NCBI GenBank assembly: GCA_963801475.1
Contig: CAWDEX010000003.1
Span: 62,001 to 126,000, forward strand
DNA: 64,000 bases
Direction: 5' to 3'
Source of the DNA: DAOMFB01 sp963801475
GTDB taxonomy: Bacteria; Acidobacteriota; Thermoanaerobaculia; UBA5066
The translations under genes were made by a program, and so were the position numbers. Below are positions 32,360 through 41,558 of the stretch, one piece after another. The notes beneath the pieces are model-generated. The model searched no databases and had not been told where the DNA came from. It saw only the letters and a list, made by a program, of their open reading frames with translations. Positions within the stretch are counted from its first letter, which is position 1. Each line of letters opens with the position of its first letter.

Positions 32360-35300
32360 GTGAGAGCCGCACGCCACGTCCTGCTTCCCGTCCTCGTTTC
32401 GGCCGTTCTCCTCCCGGTCGCGGCGCCGGCGGCCGCCGGCGAGATCCGGGGCCGGCTCCTCGTCGGCGAGAAGCCGGCGTCGGGCGTCTCGGTGACGGCT
32501 CTTCACTACGAGCCGCCTCTCGAGGCGGCCCGGCGACAGGCTCGGGGCGGCGGGGAGCCGAAAGCGGTCGTCGGCGCGACCACCGGGGCGGACGGCCGGT
32601 TCGCGCTGGCCGTTCCTTCGGAGCCGCCCGGGGGATTCGTCGTCCGCCTGTCCGGCGCCGATGTCCGGGCGGCCGAGGTCGAAGGCGTGTTCGACGCCTC
32701 CGAGGTCGTCGATCTCGGCGATCACGTTCTCGCGATCGGAGAGGCGCTCGCCGGAACCGTTCTCGACCGGACGGGCCGGCCGGTGGCGGGAGCGGAGGTG
32801 ACGCTGCTCGCCGCGACGCCGGGCGGCGGGGATCTGGTCGCGGTGCCGGTCCGGACGACGACGGGAGCGGACGGCACCTTCCGGCTGGACGGTGCGGCGG
32901 GAGACCGGGGGACGAACGCCCTCCGGGTCGAGATGAAGGGATTCGCGCCCTTTGCGGAGACCCTCGCGAAGGCGGGCGCCCTGTCGACGCCGGTCGTCCT
33001 CGCCCCGGGCGTCACCCTTTCCGGAACCGTCAGGCCGCTTCCCGGAAGAACCGCCGCGGGAGCCCTCGTCCGCTTCGAAGGGCGAGCGGAGACGCGCTGG
33101 GTCGAGACCGGTCCGGACGGGACCTTCACGATTCCGGATGCGCCGCCGGGCAGAGGCCGTCTCGTCGCCGACGCCGGAGAAGCGGGATTCGGCGAAGCGA
33201 CGGGCCTCGTTCTACCGCTCGCGGAGGGGAAGGGCGCCACCGTCGCCCTCATGCGGCCCGCCTCGCTCGAGGGGCGCGTCGTGGACGCGAAGACGCTCCG
33301 GGCCGTCGCGCGTGCGAAGGTGAGCGTCAGCCGGGGCGCCCTCCGGCGGACGGTCCGCTCCGGACCGGATGGCCGGTACGTCCTCGCCCCGGTTCCTCCG
33401 GGGACGTGGAGCTTCCAGGCCGACGAGCCGCGATTCGTTCTCTTGCGGAAGAACGTCACGATCGCCCCGGGCGAGACGATGAAGCTGGACGCCCCGCTCG
33501 TCCCCGGCGCCACGCTCGCCGGACGCGTGACGGACGAGAACGGTCAGCCGGTCGCCGGAGCGCAGGGAACGTTCGCCCCGGCCACCATGACCGGAATTGC
33601 GGCGCTGCTCCGCCAGGCCCGGGCCGGGGGAGGGGCGACCGCTTTCCGGACGGCCGCCGACGGGACCTTCCGGGCGTCGCGTCTCGCCCCGGGCGAGAAC
33701 CAGCGGCTCACCGTCGGCCACCCCGACTACGCCGCGACGACGGTGGGCGGAATCAACCTTCTCTCCGGCCAGTCGTCGGCCAACCTGGCCATCGTTCTGC
33801 GGCGCGGGACCGTCGTCGCCGGCGTCGTCCGGGACAAGGACGGCGCGCCCGTGGAGGGAGCCGAGGCCGAAGTCCAGCTGGGGATGAGCTTCCGCGGAGG
33901 GCGCGGCGGTGCTGCGGCCCAGATCAACGTCCTGCCGGGCCCCGGCGGCGTGCGCGGGCGCCCGCCCGTGAGGACCGGCGCGGACGGCCGGTTCGAGCTC
34001 CGCGGCCTCTCTCCGGGGGACTACACGCTCTGGATCAGGAAGAGCGGATTCGCCACCGAGCGGATCGATCCCGTGAAGGTGCCGGAGAACGGCTCGCCCG
34101 AGGCGATCACGGTCACGCTGGGGCCGGGCGCGGCGATCGCGGGAATCGTCCGCCAGAAGAGCGGCACCCCCGCCGAAGGGTGGTCCGTTCTCGCGAGCGA
34201 GGCCGGCACGTCGGCGATCGGGCCGCGGGCCCGTGCCAACCTAAACCCGACGGGCGCGGACGGCCTCTTCGTTCTCGAAGGGCTCAAGCCCGGGCAGGCG
34301 TACGACCTCCAGCTCGTCGGCGGGCCGGGGATCGGCCCGTCGCGAAAAGGCGTCGTCCCGCCCGCCGACGGCGTCGAGATCGTCGTCGCGGGAGGCGGGC
34401 GGATCGCGGGGCGCGCCGTGGACGCACAGTCGGGACGCCCGATCCCGGAATACGCCGTCTCCTACGAGCCGGAGCGGACGGGCGGCGGCGGCGTCTTCCG
34501 GATCGTGAACCGGATGGCGGGGCAGCGCCTGACCGGGATGGGAGAGAAGACCGAGGTCCGGTCGGACGACGGGACGTTTCTCCTCGAGGACGTCCCGCCC
34601 GGGACGTGGTCCGTCGTCGTCGAAGCGAAGGGATACCAGCCTGCGCGCGCCGGAAACGTCGTCGTCGAGGAAGGGAAGACCGTGGGAGACGTCGAGGTGA
34701 AGGCCTCCCTCGGAAGCTTTCTCAAGGGGCGCGCTCTCGACTCGGTCTCGGGCCGTCCGGTTCCCGGCGCCACCGTGACGCACGGCACGGGGGGCGCCGG
34801 TGGCGGTCCTCTCGCCCTTCTGGCCGGTGCGGCGAGCGACGAAGAGACCACGACCGACGCGGACGGGGCGTTCAACCTCGACGGCCTCGTCCCCGGAAAG
34901 GTCACGCTGACCGTGAAGCATCCGGATTACGCCGACGCGACCCAGACGATCGACGTGAGGGAAGGAACGGCGGCCGTCGACATCAAGCTGGCGCCGGGAA
35001 GCGCTCTCGGCGGTCTCGTCCTCTCCGACGGGCAGCAGCCGCTCCCGGGCGCCAGCGTCGCCCTTCAGTCGGCGGGCGACGCCGGCTTCGGCCGCGGCCT
35101 GCTCGCCGGGGGGCAGACCGTCGTGACCGACGCCTCGGGGCGCTTCCGCTTCGACCACCTCCCGTCGGGGCGATACGGCCTCGTCGCGTCGATCCAGAAC
35201 CGGTCCAGCGCGACCCAGACGATCGTCCTTCAGGACGGCCAGGCTCGCGACGACGCCGTCCTTAAGATCGCGGCCGGCGCGACGCTGCAGGGGGTCGTGA

Positions 35301-36571
35301 GCGGAATCCCCGATTCCTGGAAGAACGGGATGACGATCACGGCGAGCGGCGCCGAGTCGTTCAGCGGATCGACGCGGACCGGCGCGGACGGGAGCTTCCA
35401 GTTCGCCGGCGTACCGGCCGGGACCGTGACGCTTCGCGCGACGGCGGGGGACTTCGCCGGCTCGTCCCGCAGCGTCCTCAAGCAGGTCGAGATGCCCGAC
35501 GGCCAGCCGGTCGTCCAGACCGAGATCGTCTTCGATCCGGGCTACGTTCTGTCGGGACGGGTCACGCGGTCCGGCGAGCCGCTCCCGAACGTCACGGTCA
35601 TCGCGAGCCTGATCGGCGGCGGCGGACGGCAGGCCTCCTCGAGAACGGACGACGGCGGCTCGTACCGGATGGAGGGGCTCGCCGAGGGAACGTACAACGT
35701 CATGGCGGCGGCGAACGTCCTCGGCGGGTCGATGCACAGTCAGCAGGTGGTCCTGAACGGGGACCAGAGCGTCGACATCGCCTTCCCGTCCGGGAAGATC
35801 GGCGGGACGGTCGTGGACTCGCAGGCCTCGAAGCCTCTTTCGGAGGCCGTCGTCCAGATTACGCCGGCCGACCCGAACGCGGCTCCCGCCGGAGGGCGGA
35901 CGACCCGTTCGGCCACGACCGACAGCAACGGAGCCTTCGTGATCACGGACCTCGATCCCGTCAGCTACACCCTGAACATCCAGAAGCCCGACTACGTCTT
36001 CCACAGGCTCAGCATCACGGCTGCCGAGCAGGGGACCGACGGACTCACCTTCCAGATGAGCCGCGGCCAGGGGATCGGAGTCGTCGGGCGGGATGGCGTC
36101 TACGGCGTCCCGCTCCACGGCCTGATGGCCCGCGTCCTCGACGGCGCCGGCGCTCCCGCGTTCACGGGCGCGATCCCTCTCGATGGAAACGGGGTCGGCG
36201 AGATCCCGTCGCTCCCGCCGGGGAGCTACACGCTGATGGCGAGCGCGAGCGGCTACGCCGTCACGACGATCCCGAACGTCTCCGTTCCCTCAGCTCCCGT
36301 CACGGTCTCGCTGACACCGGGCGGGAGCGCGGAGATCCGTTCCGGACCGAAGACGCTCGCGACCGGGACCGCCCGGATGCAGATCCTGACGGCCGCGGGA
36401 ACGCCGTACCCGTTCAATCTCTTCAGCGCGGACGGGACCTTCGCCGTCTCGACCCCGGTCCGGCGGATCGACAACCTCGCGCCCGGCAGCTACGTCCTCG
36501 CCGTGACGGGAGGCGCCCCGAAGGGCTTCGCCGTCCGGGAAGGGGGCGTCACGCCCGTCGAGCTGCCCTAG
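32360..36571 (+). CDS. Giant exported protein of tandem carboxypeptidase-regulatory-like domains
   Basis: 1403 residues. Signal peptide VLLPVLVSAVLLPVAAPAAAG is followed by more than ten Ig-like repeats of about 90-100 residues. Each has the pattern GxVxDxxGxPVxGAxV ... TxxDGxFxLxxLxPGxYxLxV, for example TVLDRTGRPVAGAEVTL and GRVTDENGQPVAGA. This is the CarboxypepD_reg/prealbumin-like fold, usually a surface or periplasmic scaffold for adhesion or glycan contact. No peptidase domain is present. The GTG start is seven bases after GGAGAGG; a TTG six bases earlier would leave almost no SD spacing. A CATACT box is at 32335-32340. Confidence 0.8.
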   Translation: MRAARHVLLPVLVSAVLLPVAAPAAAGEIRGRLLVGEKPASGVSVTALHYEPPLEAARRQARGGGEPKAVVGATTGADGRFALAVPSEPPGGFVVRLSGADVRAAEVEGVFDASEVVDLGDHVLAIGEALAGTVLDRTGRPVAGAEVTLLAATPGGGDLVAVPVRTTTGADGTFRLDGAAGDRGTNALRVEMKGFAPFAETLAKAGALSTPVVLAPGVTLSGTVRPLPGRTAAGALVRFEGRAETRWVETGPDGTFTIPDAPPGRGRLVADAGEAGFGEATGLVLPLAEGKGATVALMRPASLEGRVVDAKTLRAVARAKVSVSRGALRRTVRSGPDGRYVLAPVPPGTWSFQADEPRFVLLRKNVTIAPGETMKLDAPLVPGATLAGRVTDENGQPVAGAQGTFAPATMTGIAALLRQARAGGGATAFRTAADGTFRASRLAPGENQRLTVGHPDYAATTVGGINLLSGQSSANLAIVLRRGTVVAGVVRDKDGAPVEGAEAEVQLGMSFRGGRGGAAAQINVLPGPGGVRGRPPVRTGADGRFELRGLSPGDYTLWIRKSGFATERIDPVKVPENGSPEAITVTLGPGAAIAGIVRQKSGTPAEGWSVLASEAGTSAIGPRARANLNPTGADGLFVLEGLKPGQAYDLQLVGGPGIGPSRKGVVPPADGVEIVVAGGGRIAGRAVDAQSGRPIPEYAVSYEPERTGGGGVFRIVNRMAGQRLTGMGEKTEVRSDDGTFLLEDVPPGTWSVVVEAKGYQPARAGNVVVEEGKTVGDVEVKASLGSFLKGRALDSVSGRPVPGATVTHGTGGAGGGPLALLAGAASDEETTTDADGAFNLDGLVPGKVTLTVKHPDYADATQTIDVREGTAAVDIKLAPGSALGGLVLSDGQQPLPGASVALQSAGDAGFGRGLLAGGQTVVTDASGRFRFDHLPSGRYGLVASIQNRSSATQTIVLQDGQARDDAVLKIAAGATLQGVVSGIPDSWKNGMTITASGAESFSGSTRTGADGSFQFAGVPAGTVTLRATAGDFAGSSRSVLKQVEMPDGQPVVQTEIVFDPGYVLSGRVTRSGEPLPNVTVIASLIGGGGRQASSRTDDGGSYRMEGLAEGTYNVMAAANVLGGSMHSQQVVLNGDQSVDIAFPSGKIGGTVVDSQASKPLSEAVVQITPADPNAAPAGGRTTRSATTDSNGAFVITDLDPVSYTLNIQKPDYVFHRLSITAAEQGTDGLTFQMSRGQGIGVVGRDGVYGVPLHGLMARVLDGAGAPAFTGAIPLDGNGVGEIPSLPPGSYTLMASASGYAVTTIPNVSVPSAPVTVSLTPGGSAEIRSGPKTLATGTARMQILTAAGTPYPFNLFSADGTFAVSTPVRRIDNLAPGSYVLAVTGGAPKGFAVREGGVTPVELP

Positions 36572-36577
36572 GCCGGG

Positions 36578-37111
36578 CTACTCGCGGACCCAGACGTTCG
36601 AGGCCGGATTCCAGCGGAACGCGGCGACGGCTCCGGACGGGCAGCAGTTCGCGTCGCCGTCCTGGTAGACGGGGAAGCGCCGCCGGAGGACGCCGCCCGC
36701 GGCCGTGTACGTGTCGTGTCCCCGGTATCCGGTCTGCTGGTCGGGCATCAGGTCGGCGACGATCCCGCCGTGGAACCGCTCTCTCTTCCACTCCCAGATG
36801 TCGAGTCGCCCGTACGCACCGCTCCCGGACGACGAGATGAAGACGACCAGGTCGCGATTTCCGTCGCCGGTGACGTCCTCGAAGAAGACGTTCGTGATCG
36901 TCCCGTCGCGCTTGAGCTTCACGACCTGGGGCCTCATCCCTTTCCCGGTGATCGTGACCGTGTAGCTCCCGATGGCGCACGGTTCTTTCGGCGGCACCGT
37001 CACGTGGACGGTGACGCCGTCACCCGCCAGCATCGAGTCGTACGCGCAGCCCGCGCCGGCGAGAGCCCGGGAGGCGAGGGACAAGACGACGGCGGCGACG
37101 GTGCGTCGCAT
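36578..37111 (-). CDS. Periplasmic protein resembling PliI-type lysozyme inhibitors
   Basis: 177 residues with a signal peptide (VAAVVLSLASRALAG). The middle has FFEDVTGDGNRDLVVF, followed by SSSGSGAYGRLDIWEW. The C-terminus has PVYQDGDANCCPSGAVAAFRW, with a Cys-Cys pair. The DxNGDG-like calcium loop, GSGxYG turn and CCPxG end match my memory of the PliI (I-type lysozyme inhibitor) family, but a generic FG-GAP/VCBS-like beta protein is an alternative. Convergent with the giant repeat gene, divergent from mfd. A TAGACT box lies 11 bases before the ATG. Confidence 0.55.
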   Translation of the reverse strand: MRRTVAAVVLSLASRALAGAGCAYDSMLAGDGVTVHVTVPPKEPCAIGSYTVTITGKGMRPQVVKLKRDGTITNVFFEDVTGDGNRDLVVFISSSGSGAYGRLDIWEWKRERFHGGIVADLMPDQQTGYRGHDTYTAAGGVLRRRFPVYQDGDANCCPSGAVAAFRWNPASNVWVRE

Positions 37112-37122
37112 GGTGGTGGGGG

Positions 37123-37128
37123 AGTCTA
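37123..37128 (-). promoter_or_regulatory. Putative -10 box TAGACT for the PliI-like gene
   Basis: Minus-strand TAGACT, 11 bases before the ATG at 37111. No SD lies in the C/A-rich spacer. Confidence 0.4.
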
Positions 37129-37139
37129 GCGCCGCCGGT

Positions 37140-37145
37140 CATAAT
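37140..37145 (+). promoter_or_regulatory. Putative -10 box CATAAT for mfd
   Basis: CATAAT lies seven bases (all C) before the GTG start of mfd. No SD is present, consistent with a leaderless transcript. Confidence 0.45.
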
Positions 37146-37152
37146 CCCCCCC

Positions 37153-40100
37153 GTGCAGCGGCGGGGGGATCCGCTCCATCACGCGATCGCCGCCGCGGAA
37201 CCGGTGGCGCGCCTCGCGGCGCGGCTCGAGGAGGGAGTCCTCGGGACGCGGACGGGACTCGTGTCTCTCGTCGGGGCGCCCCCGGGGCTCCTGCCGTACC
37301 TCCTCGACGCGGCGGGGGCGGCGGCCGGCCTCCGCTTCACGGTCGTCTTCGCCCACGAGCGCGATGCCCTCGCCTTCCGGCGCGACGCCGAGGCCGTGCT
37401 CGGTCTCTCGAGGGTGGCCTACTTTCCCGCCCCGTCCCTGACGCCCTATCAGGGGATCGCGCCCTCTCTGAAGGTGCGGCGCGAGGAGTTCGGTGCGCTC
37501 GCCCGACTGCGGCTCAGGGAGCCCGACCTTCTCGTCGTCCCCGCCCGCGCGCTCTTCCGCATCCTCCCTCCTCCGGAGGACTTCGCCCGCCGCTGTCTCC
37601 GGTTGGCGGCGGGCGACGCGGGTGCGCCGGCGCAGCTCGTCGCGCCGCTCCTGACCGAGGGATACCTCCGGGCGGACCTCGTGACGGAGTGCGGCGACGT
37701 GGCGGTTCGCGGCGGGCTCGTCGACGTCTTCCCGCCGCACCTCGGAGAGCCGGTCCGGATCGAGTTCGACGGCGACCGGGTGGCGTCGCTCCGGACCTTC
37801 GATCCCGACACGCAGCGGTCGACGGGAACGCTCGAGACCGTCCTTCTGCCGCCGATGGCCTCGACGCCCGACACCGCCGGGACGCGGGACGCGGCCCGAC
37901 GGGTCCTCGACGACTGCCGGACGGGAGACGACGAGCCGCCGGTGCCGCGCGATCCCTCGCTCGCCCGGAAGAGCGACGGGCTGGAGGAGCTGCTGCCGCT
38001 CCTGGCCGGCTCCGGCGCGGCCTCGCACGTCCTCGATCACGCGGGCTCGTTCCTCCTCGCGGTGGACGACCCCGACGCCGTCGCGCAGGAGCTGTTGGCC
38101 GCCGCCGACCTCCTCCGGCTCGACTACGAGCGGGCCCGCGCGTCGGGACGGGTGGTCCCCGACCCGATCCGGCTCGGCGGCGACCCGGGGGCCGTGGCGG
38201 ACCAGGTGGCGGCCCGGACGCTCCTCGCTTTCGCGCCCGCCGTCCCGGTCGGAGAGGTCGTCGCGCTGGGCGCCGAGTCGGTCGTCTCGTTCGAGGACCG
38301 TCTCCCCGACGCTCCGAAGGAGATCGCCCGCGCGCGCCGCGACGGCCTCGCCGTCGTCCTCGCCGCGCCGTCGAAGGGGGAGCGCGAGCACGTCGAGCGG
38401 CTCCTGTCGGAGTACGACGTGGACCATGCCGGCGAGGCGATCTCACCCCTCGCGCCCGGCTCGTGCCGCGTCGCGGACGGCGGGCCGGCATCCGGCTTCA
38501 CCTTCCGCGCCGCCGGGCTGCTCCTGCTCACCGCATCCGACCTGTTCGGCGAGCCGCGGGCGTGGGCGCCGAAGCGGAAGGCGGCCTCCGAGGCGTTCCT
38601 CTCGGACCTCCGCGACCTGAAGCCGGGCGACGTCGTCGTCCACCGCGACTACGGCCTCGGGAAGTTCGCGGGCCTCGTCACGATCGACGACGCCGGCGTC
38701 CTTCGCGAGATGGTCGACCTCCGCTACGCCGGGGAGGCGAAGCTCCTCGTCCCGGTCGAGCGGCTCGACCTGATCCAGAAGTACTCCTCGGCCGGCGACG
38801 GCGCGCCGCCGCCGCTCGACCGACTCGGCGGGGCCGGCTGGGAGAAGCGGAAGTCGAAGGTGCGGAAGGCCGTCCGCGATCTGGCCGACCAGCTCGTGAA
38901 GCTCTACGCGCAGCGCGCCGCCGCGGCGGGGCACGCCTTCTCGAAGGACTCGCCGTGGCAGAAGGAGTTCGAGGACGCCTTCGAATTCACGGAGACGCCG
39001 GACCAGGCGGCCGCCATCCGCGACGTGAAGCACGACATGGAGTCGGAGCGGCCGATGGACCGGCTCCTCTGCGGAGACGTCGGCTACGGCAAGACCGAGG
39101 TCGCCATGCGGGCGGTCTTCAAGTGCGTCCTCGACGGGAAGCAGGCCGCCTTCCTCGCGCCGACGACGATCCTGGCCGACCAGCATTTCCGGACGCTGAA
39201 ACGCCGCTTTGCGGCCTTTCCGGTCACGATCGACCTCCTCTCGCGCTTCCGCTCCCCCGACGAGATCAAAGGGGTGCTCCGCCGCCTTTCGGAAGGGACG
39301 CTCGACGTCGTCGTCGGCACCCACCGGCTCCTCTCGAAGGACGTCGCGTTCCGCGACCTCGGCCTCCTGGTCGTCGACGAGGAGCAGCGCTTCGGCGTGG
39401 CGCAGAAGGAGCGGATCAAGGAGATGCGGACCTCGGTCGACGTCCTCTCGATGTCCGCGACGCCGATCCCGCGCTCGCTTCACCTCTCGCTCGCGGGGAT
39501 CCGCGAGCTGTCGGTCATCGAGACGCCGCCGAAGGACCGGCTCGCCGTCGCGACGCACGTCGTCCCCCTGGGTGACGAGGTCGTGCGGGAGGCCGTCGCC
39601 GCGGAGCTCGAGCGGGGCGGCCAGGTCTACGTGGTCCACAACCGGATCGGCGGCCTCGGCGCCTGGCGCGAGAGGCTGGCGGAGCTGGCGCCGCGGGCGA
39701 AGGTGGCGGTCGCCCACGGCCAGATGTCCGAAGGGGAGCTCGAACGGGCCATGCGGGCGTTCGTGACGCGGGCGGCCGACCTCCTCCTCGCCACGACGAT
39801 CGTCGAGAACGGGCTCGACATCCCCGCGGCGAACACGATGCTCATCGACCGGGCCGATCTCTACGGCCTGGCCCAGCTCTACCAGCTCCGCGGGCGGGTC
39901 GGGCGGAGCGACAAGCCGGCCTCGTGCTGGCTCCTCGTCCCGCCGGGTGCGCCGCTCTCGGACGACGCGCGGCGGCGCCTCCGCGTCCTGCAGGAGTTCT
40001 CGGACCTCGGCGCGGGTTTCCGGATCGCCGCGAAAGACCTCGAGATCCGCGGGGCGGGCTCGCTCCTCGGGGCCGAGCAGTCGGGGCACATCGAATCGGT

Positions 40101-40668
40101 CGGCTTCGAGACCTACGTCCGGCTCCTCGAGGAGGCGATGGCGGAGACCCGGGGCGAACCCGCTCCCGAGACGCGCGACGTCACGCTGCAGCTCGGCCTT
40201 CCGCTCGCGCTCCCGCCCTCGTGGATCCCGGACGAGAGCCTCCGGATGGCGCTCTACAAGCGGATCGCGGCGGCTCCCGATTCCGCCGCGCTCGAGGCCG
40301 AGGCGGCCGGGGCCGCGGACCGGTACGGCGCCCCGCCCCCGGAGTTTTCCCGGCTCCTCGACGTGGCCCGGTTACGCTTGTTCGCGCGGGCGCTCGGCGT
40401 GAAGGCCGTCCAGCGCCGCGGCGACGAGATGCACGCGACCCTCGAAAAGGACCACCGGCTCGACCCGGACCGGGTGCTCGCGCTCCTCCGGAAGGGAGAG
40501 CTCGCTGCCGCGGGTCCGGACGCGTTCCGCCTGCCGCGGGCCTTCGCCGGCGCGGCGCCGCACGGCGAAGAGGTCTGCGTTCGGGCGGCGCGGCTCCTCG
40601 CGTCGCTGTCGCGCCCCGCCGCCCGCGACACGCTCCCGGCGGCCTTCGCCGGGGGGGAGGCGGCGTGA
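37153..40668 (+). CDS. mfd: Transcription-repair coupling factor Mfd
   Basis: 1171 residues, the normal length for Mfd. It removes RNA polymerase stalled at DNA damage and recruits UvrA. Order of domains: UvrB-homology region (first about 300 residues), linker, RNA-polymerase-interacting CarD-like domain (LKPGDVVVHRDYGLGKFAG, about 490-560), the DEAD/H translocase with Walker A GDVGYGKTE (K647), DEEQ box at D742 and SATPIPRS, helicase C domain with ENGLDIPAANTML and QLYQLRGRVGRS, and the TRCF domain at the end. GTG start, leaderless by appearance. The stop overlaps the next gene as GTGA. Confidence 0.97.
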   Translation: MQRRGDPLHHAIAAAEPVARLAARLEEGVLGTRTGLVSLVGAPPGLLPYLLDAAGAAAGLRFTVVFAHERDALAFRRDAEAVLGLSRVAYFPAPSLTPYQGIAPSLKVRREEFGALARLRLREPDLLVVPARALFRILPPPEDFARRCLRLAAGDAGAPAQLVAPLLTEGYLRADLVTECGDVAVRGGLVDVFPPHLGEPVRIEFDGDRVASLRTFDPDTQRSTGTLETVLLPPMASTPDTAGTRDAARRVLDDCRTGDDEPPVPRDPSLARKSDGLEELLPLLAGSGAASHVLDHAGSFLLAVDDPDAVAQELLAAADLLRLDYERARASGRVVPDPIRLGGDPGAVADQVAARTLLAFAPAVPVGEVVALGAESVVSFEDRLPDAPKEIARARRDGLAVVLAAPSKGEREHVERLLSEYDVDHAGEAISPLAPGSCRVADGGPASGFTFRAAGLLLLTASDLFGEPRAWAPKRKAASEAFLSDLRDLKPGDVVVHRDYGLGKFAGLVTIDDAGVLREMVDLRYAGEAKLLVPVERLDLIQKYSSAGDGAPPPLDRLGGAGWEKRKSKVRKAVRDLADQLVKLYAQRAAAAGHAFSKDSPWQKEFEDAFEFTETPDQAAAIRDVKHDMESERPMDRLLCGDVGYGKTEVAMRAVFKCVLDGKQAAFLAPTTILADQHFRTLKRRFAAFPVTIDLLSRFRSPDEIKGVLRRLSEGTLDVVVGTHRLLSKDVAFRDLGLLVVDEEQRFGVAQKERIKEMRTSVDVLSMSATPIPRSLHLSLAGIRELSVIETPPKDRLAVATHVVPLGDEVVREAVAAELERGGQVYVVHNRIGGLGAWRERLAELAPRAKVAVAHGQMSEGELERAMRAFVTRAADLLLATTIVENGLDIPAANTMLIDRADLYGLAQLYQLRGRVGRSDKPASCWLLVPPGAPLSDDARRRLRVLQEFSDLGAGFRIAAKDLEIRGAGSLLGAEQSGHIESVGFETYVRLLEEAMAETRGEPAPETRDVTLQLGLPLALPPSWIPDESLRMALYKRIAAAPDSAALEAEAAGAADRYGAPPPEFSRLLDVARLRLFARALGVKAVQRRGDEMHATLEKDHRLDPDRVLALLRKGELAAAGPDAFRLPRAFAGAAPHGEEVCVRAARLLASLSRPAARDTLPAAFAGGEAA

Positions 40669-41528
40669 GGCTGCGGCCCTTCCTCGGCGTGCTCGTTCTC
40701 CCGGGGGTCGTCCTCCTTCCGGCCTGCACGAAGCGGGTGCCGCGGCCGGCGGCCGACCCCTCCGTGGTCGCGCTCGTCGGCGGCCGTCCGGTGAAGTGGG
40801 ACGACGTGGCGGTCTACCTGAAGGCCGCGGCCGGCGAGGAGCCGAAGGACGTGGCGCCGCGCGTCGCCTCGAGCCTTCTCGACCAGTATCTCGACGAGCT
40901 TCTCCTCGACCGGGCGGAGGAGGACGCGGTGCCGCCTCCGGAGGGGAACACGGCGGCCGAACGGCGACGTTCCCTGATCGCGCGACAGGCCGGCGTGGAG
41001 GCGATCTCGGAAGACGACCTCCGGAGGGAGTACGCCTCTCACGCGGACCGGTACCGCCGACCCGCGCTCATCCGCGTCTCGCAGCTCTTCTTCCGGAGCC
41101 GGGAGGCAGCCGAAGCCGCCCAGAAACGGCTCCAGGCGGGGGAGCCGTGGCCGGAGATCTCACGGACGCTGAGCCTCGCCCCGAACGCGGCGACGGGGGG
41201 CGCGCTCGGGCTTCTCTCGCGGACCGACCTGCCGCGCGAGTTCGAGAAGGTGCTCTGGGGCCTGTCCGCCGGCCAGACGACCGGGATCGTCGCGGCCCCC
41301 CATGGCTTTCACATCCTCCGGGTGGACGAACGCTTCGAGTCGCGCGACATCCCCTTCGACGAGGCGAGATCGGCCCTCCGCCTCTCCCTCGCCGAGGATC
41401 GGAGCCTGAAAGCCGCGGCGGATCTCATCTCCGGGGCGCGGCAGCGGCATCCGGTGACGGTCGTGGAGGAGCACCTGCCGTTTCCGTACGTCGGGACGAA
41501 TCCGCGGTACGTGGCGTCCTTACGGTGA
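40665..41528 (+). CDS. PpiC-type peptidyl-prolyl isomerase lipoprotein
   Basis: 287 residues. The signal peptide ends in the lipobox LPAC (Cys21), so it should be anchored in a membrane on the periplasmic side. A SurA/PrsA-like helical N-domain is followed by a parvulin domain (about 130-220: RVSQLFFRSREAAEAAQKR ... ALGLLSRTDLPREFEKVLW ... TGIVAAPHGFHILRV). It should help folding of exported proteins. GTG start overlaps the mfd TGA. It is followed after 30 bases by the SurA-like/barrel fusion, so both PPIases are probably produced together. Confidence 0.85.
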   Translation: MRLRPFLGVLVLPGVVLLPACTKRVPRPAADPSVVALVGGRPVKWDDVAVYLKAAAGEEPKDVAPRVASSLLDQYLDELLLDRAEEDAVPPPEGNTAAERRRSLIARQAGVEAISEDDLRREYASHADRYRRPALIRVSQLFFRSREAAEAAQKRLQAGEPWPEISRTLSLAPNAATGGALGLLSRTDLPREFEKVLWGLSAGQTTGIVAAPHGFHILRVDERFESRDIPFDEARSALRLSLAEDRSLKAAADLISGARQRHPVTVVEEHLPFPYVGTNPRYVASLR

Positions 41529-41545
41529 GCGGGCCCCGAGTTCGC

Positions 41546-41551
41546 TAGACT
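41546..41551 (+). promoter_or_regulatory. Putative -10 box TAGACT for the SurA-like/barrel fusion gene
   Basis: TAGACT lies seven bases before the GTG start. The short spacer CCGCGCC has no SD, the same pattern as ThiF-like and mfd. Confidence 0.45.
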
Positions 41552-41558
41552 CCGCGCC

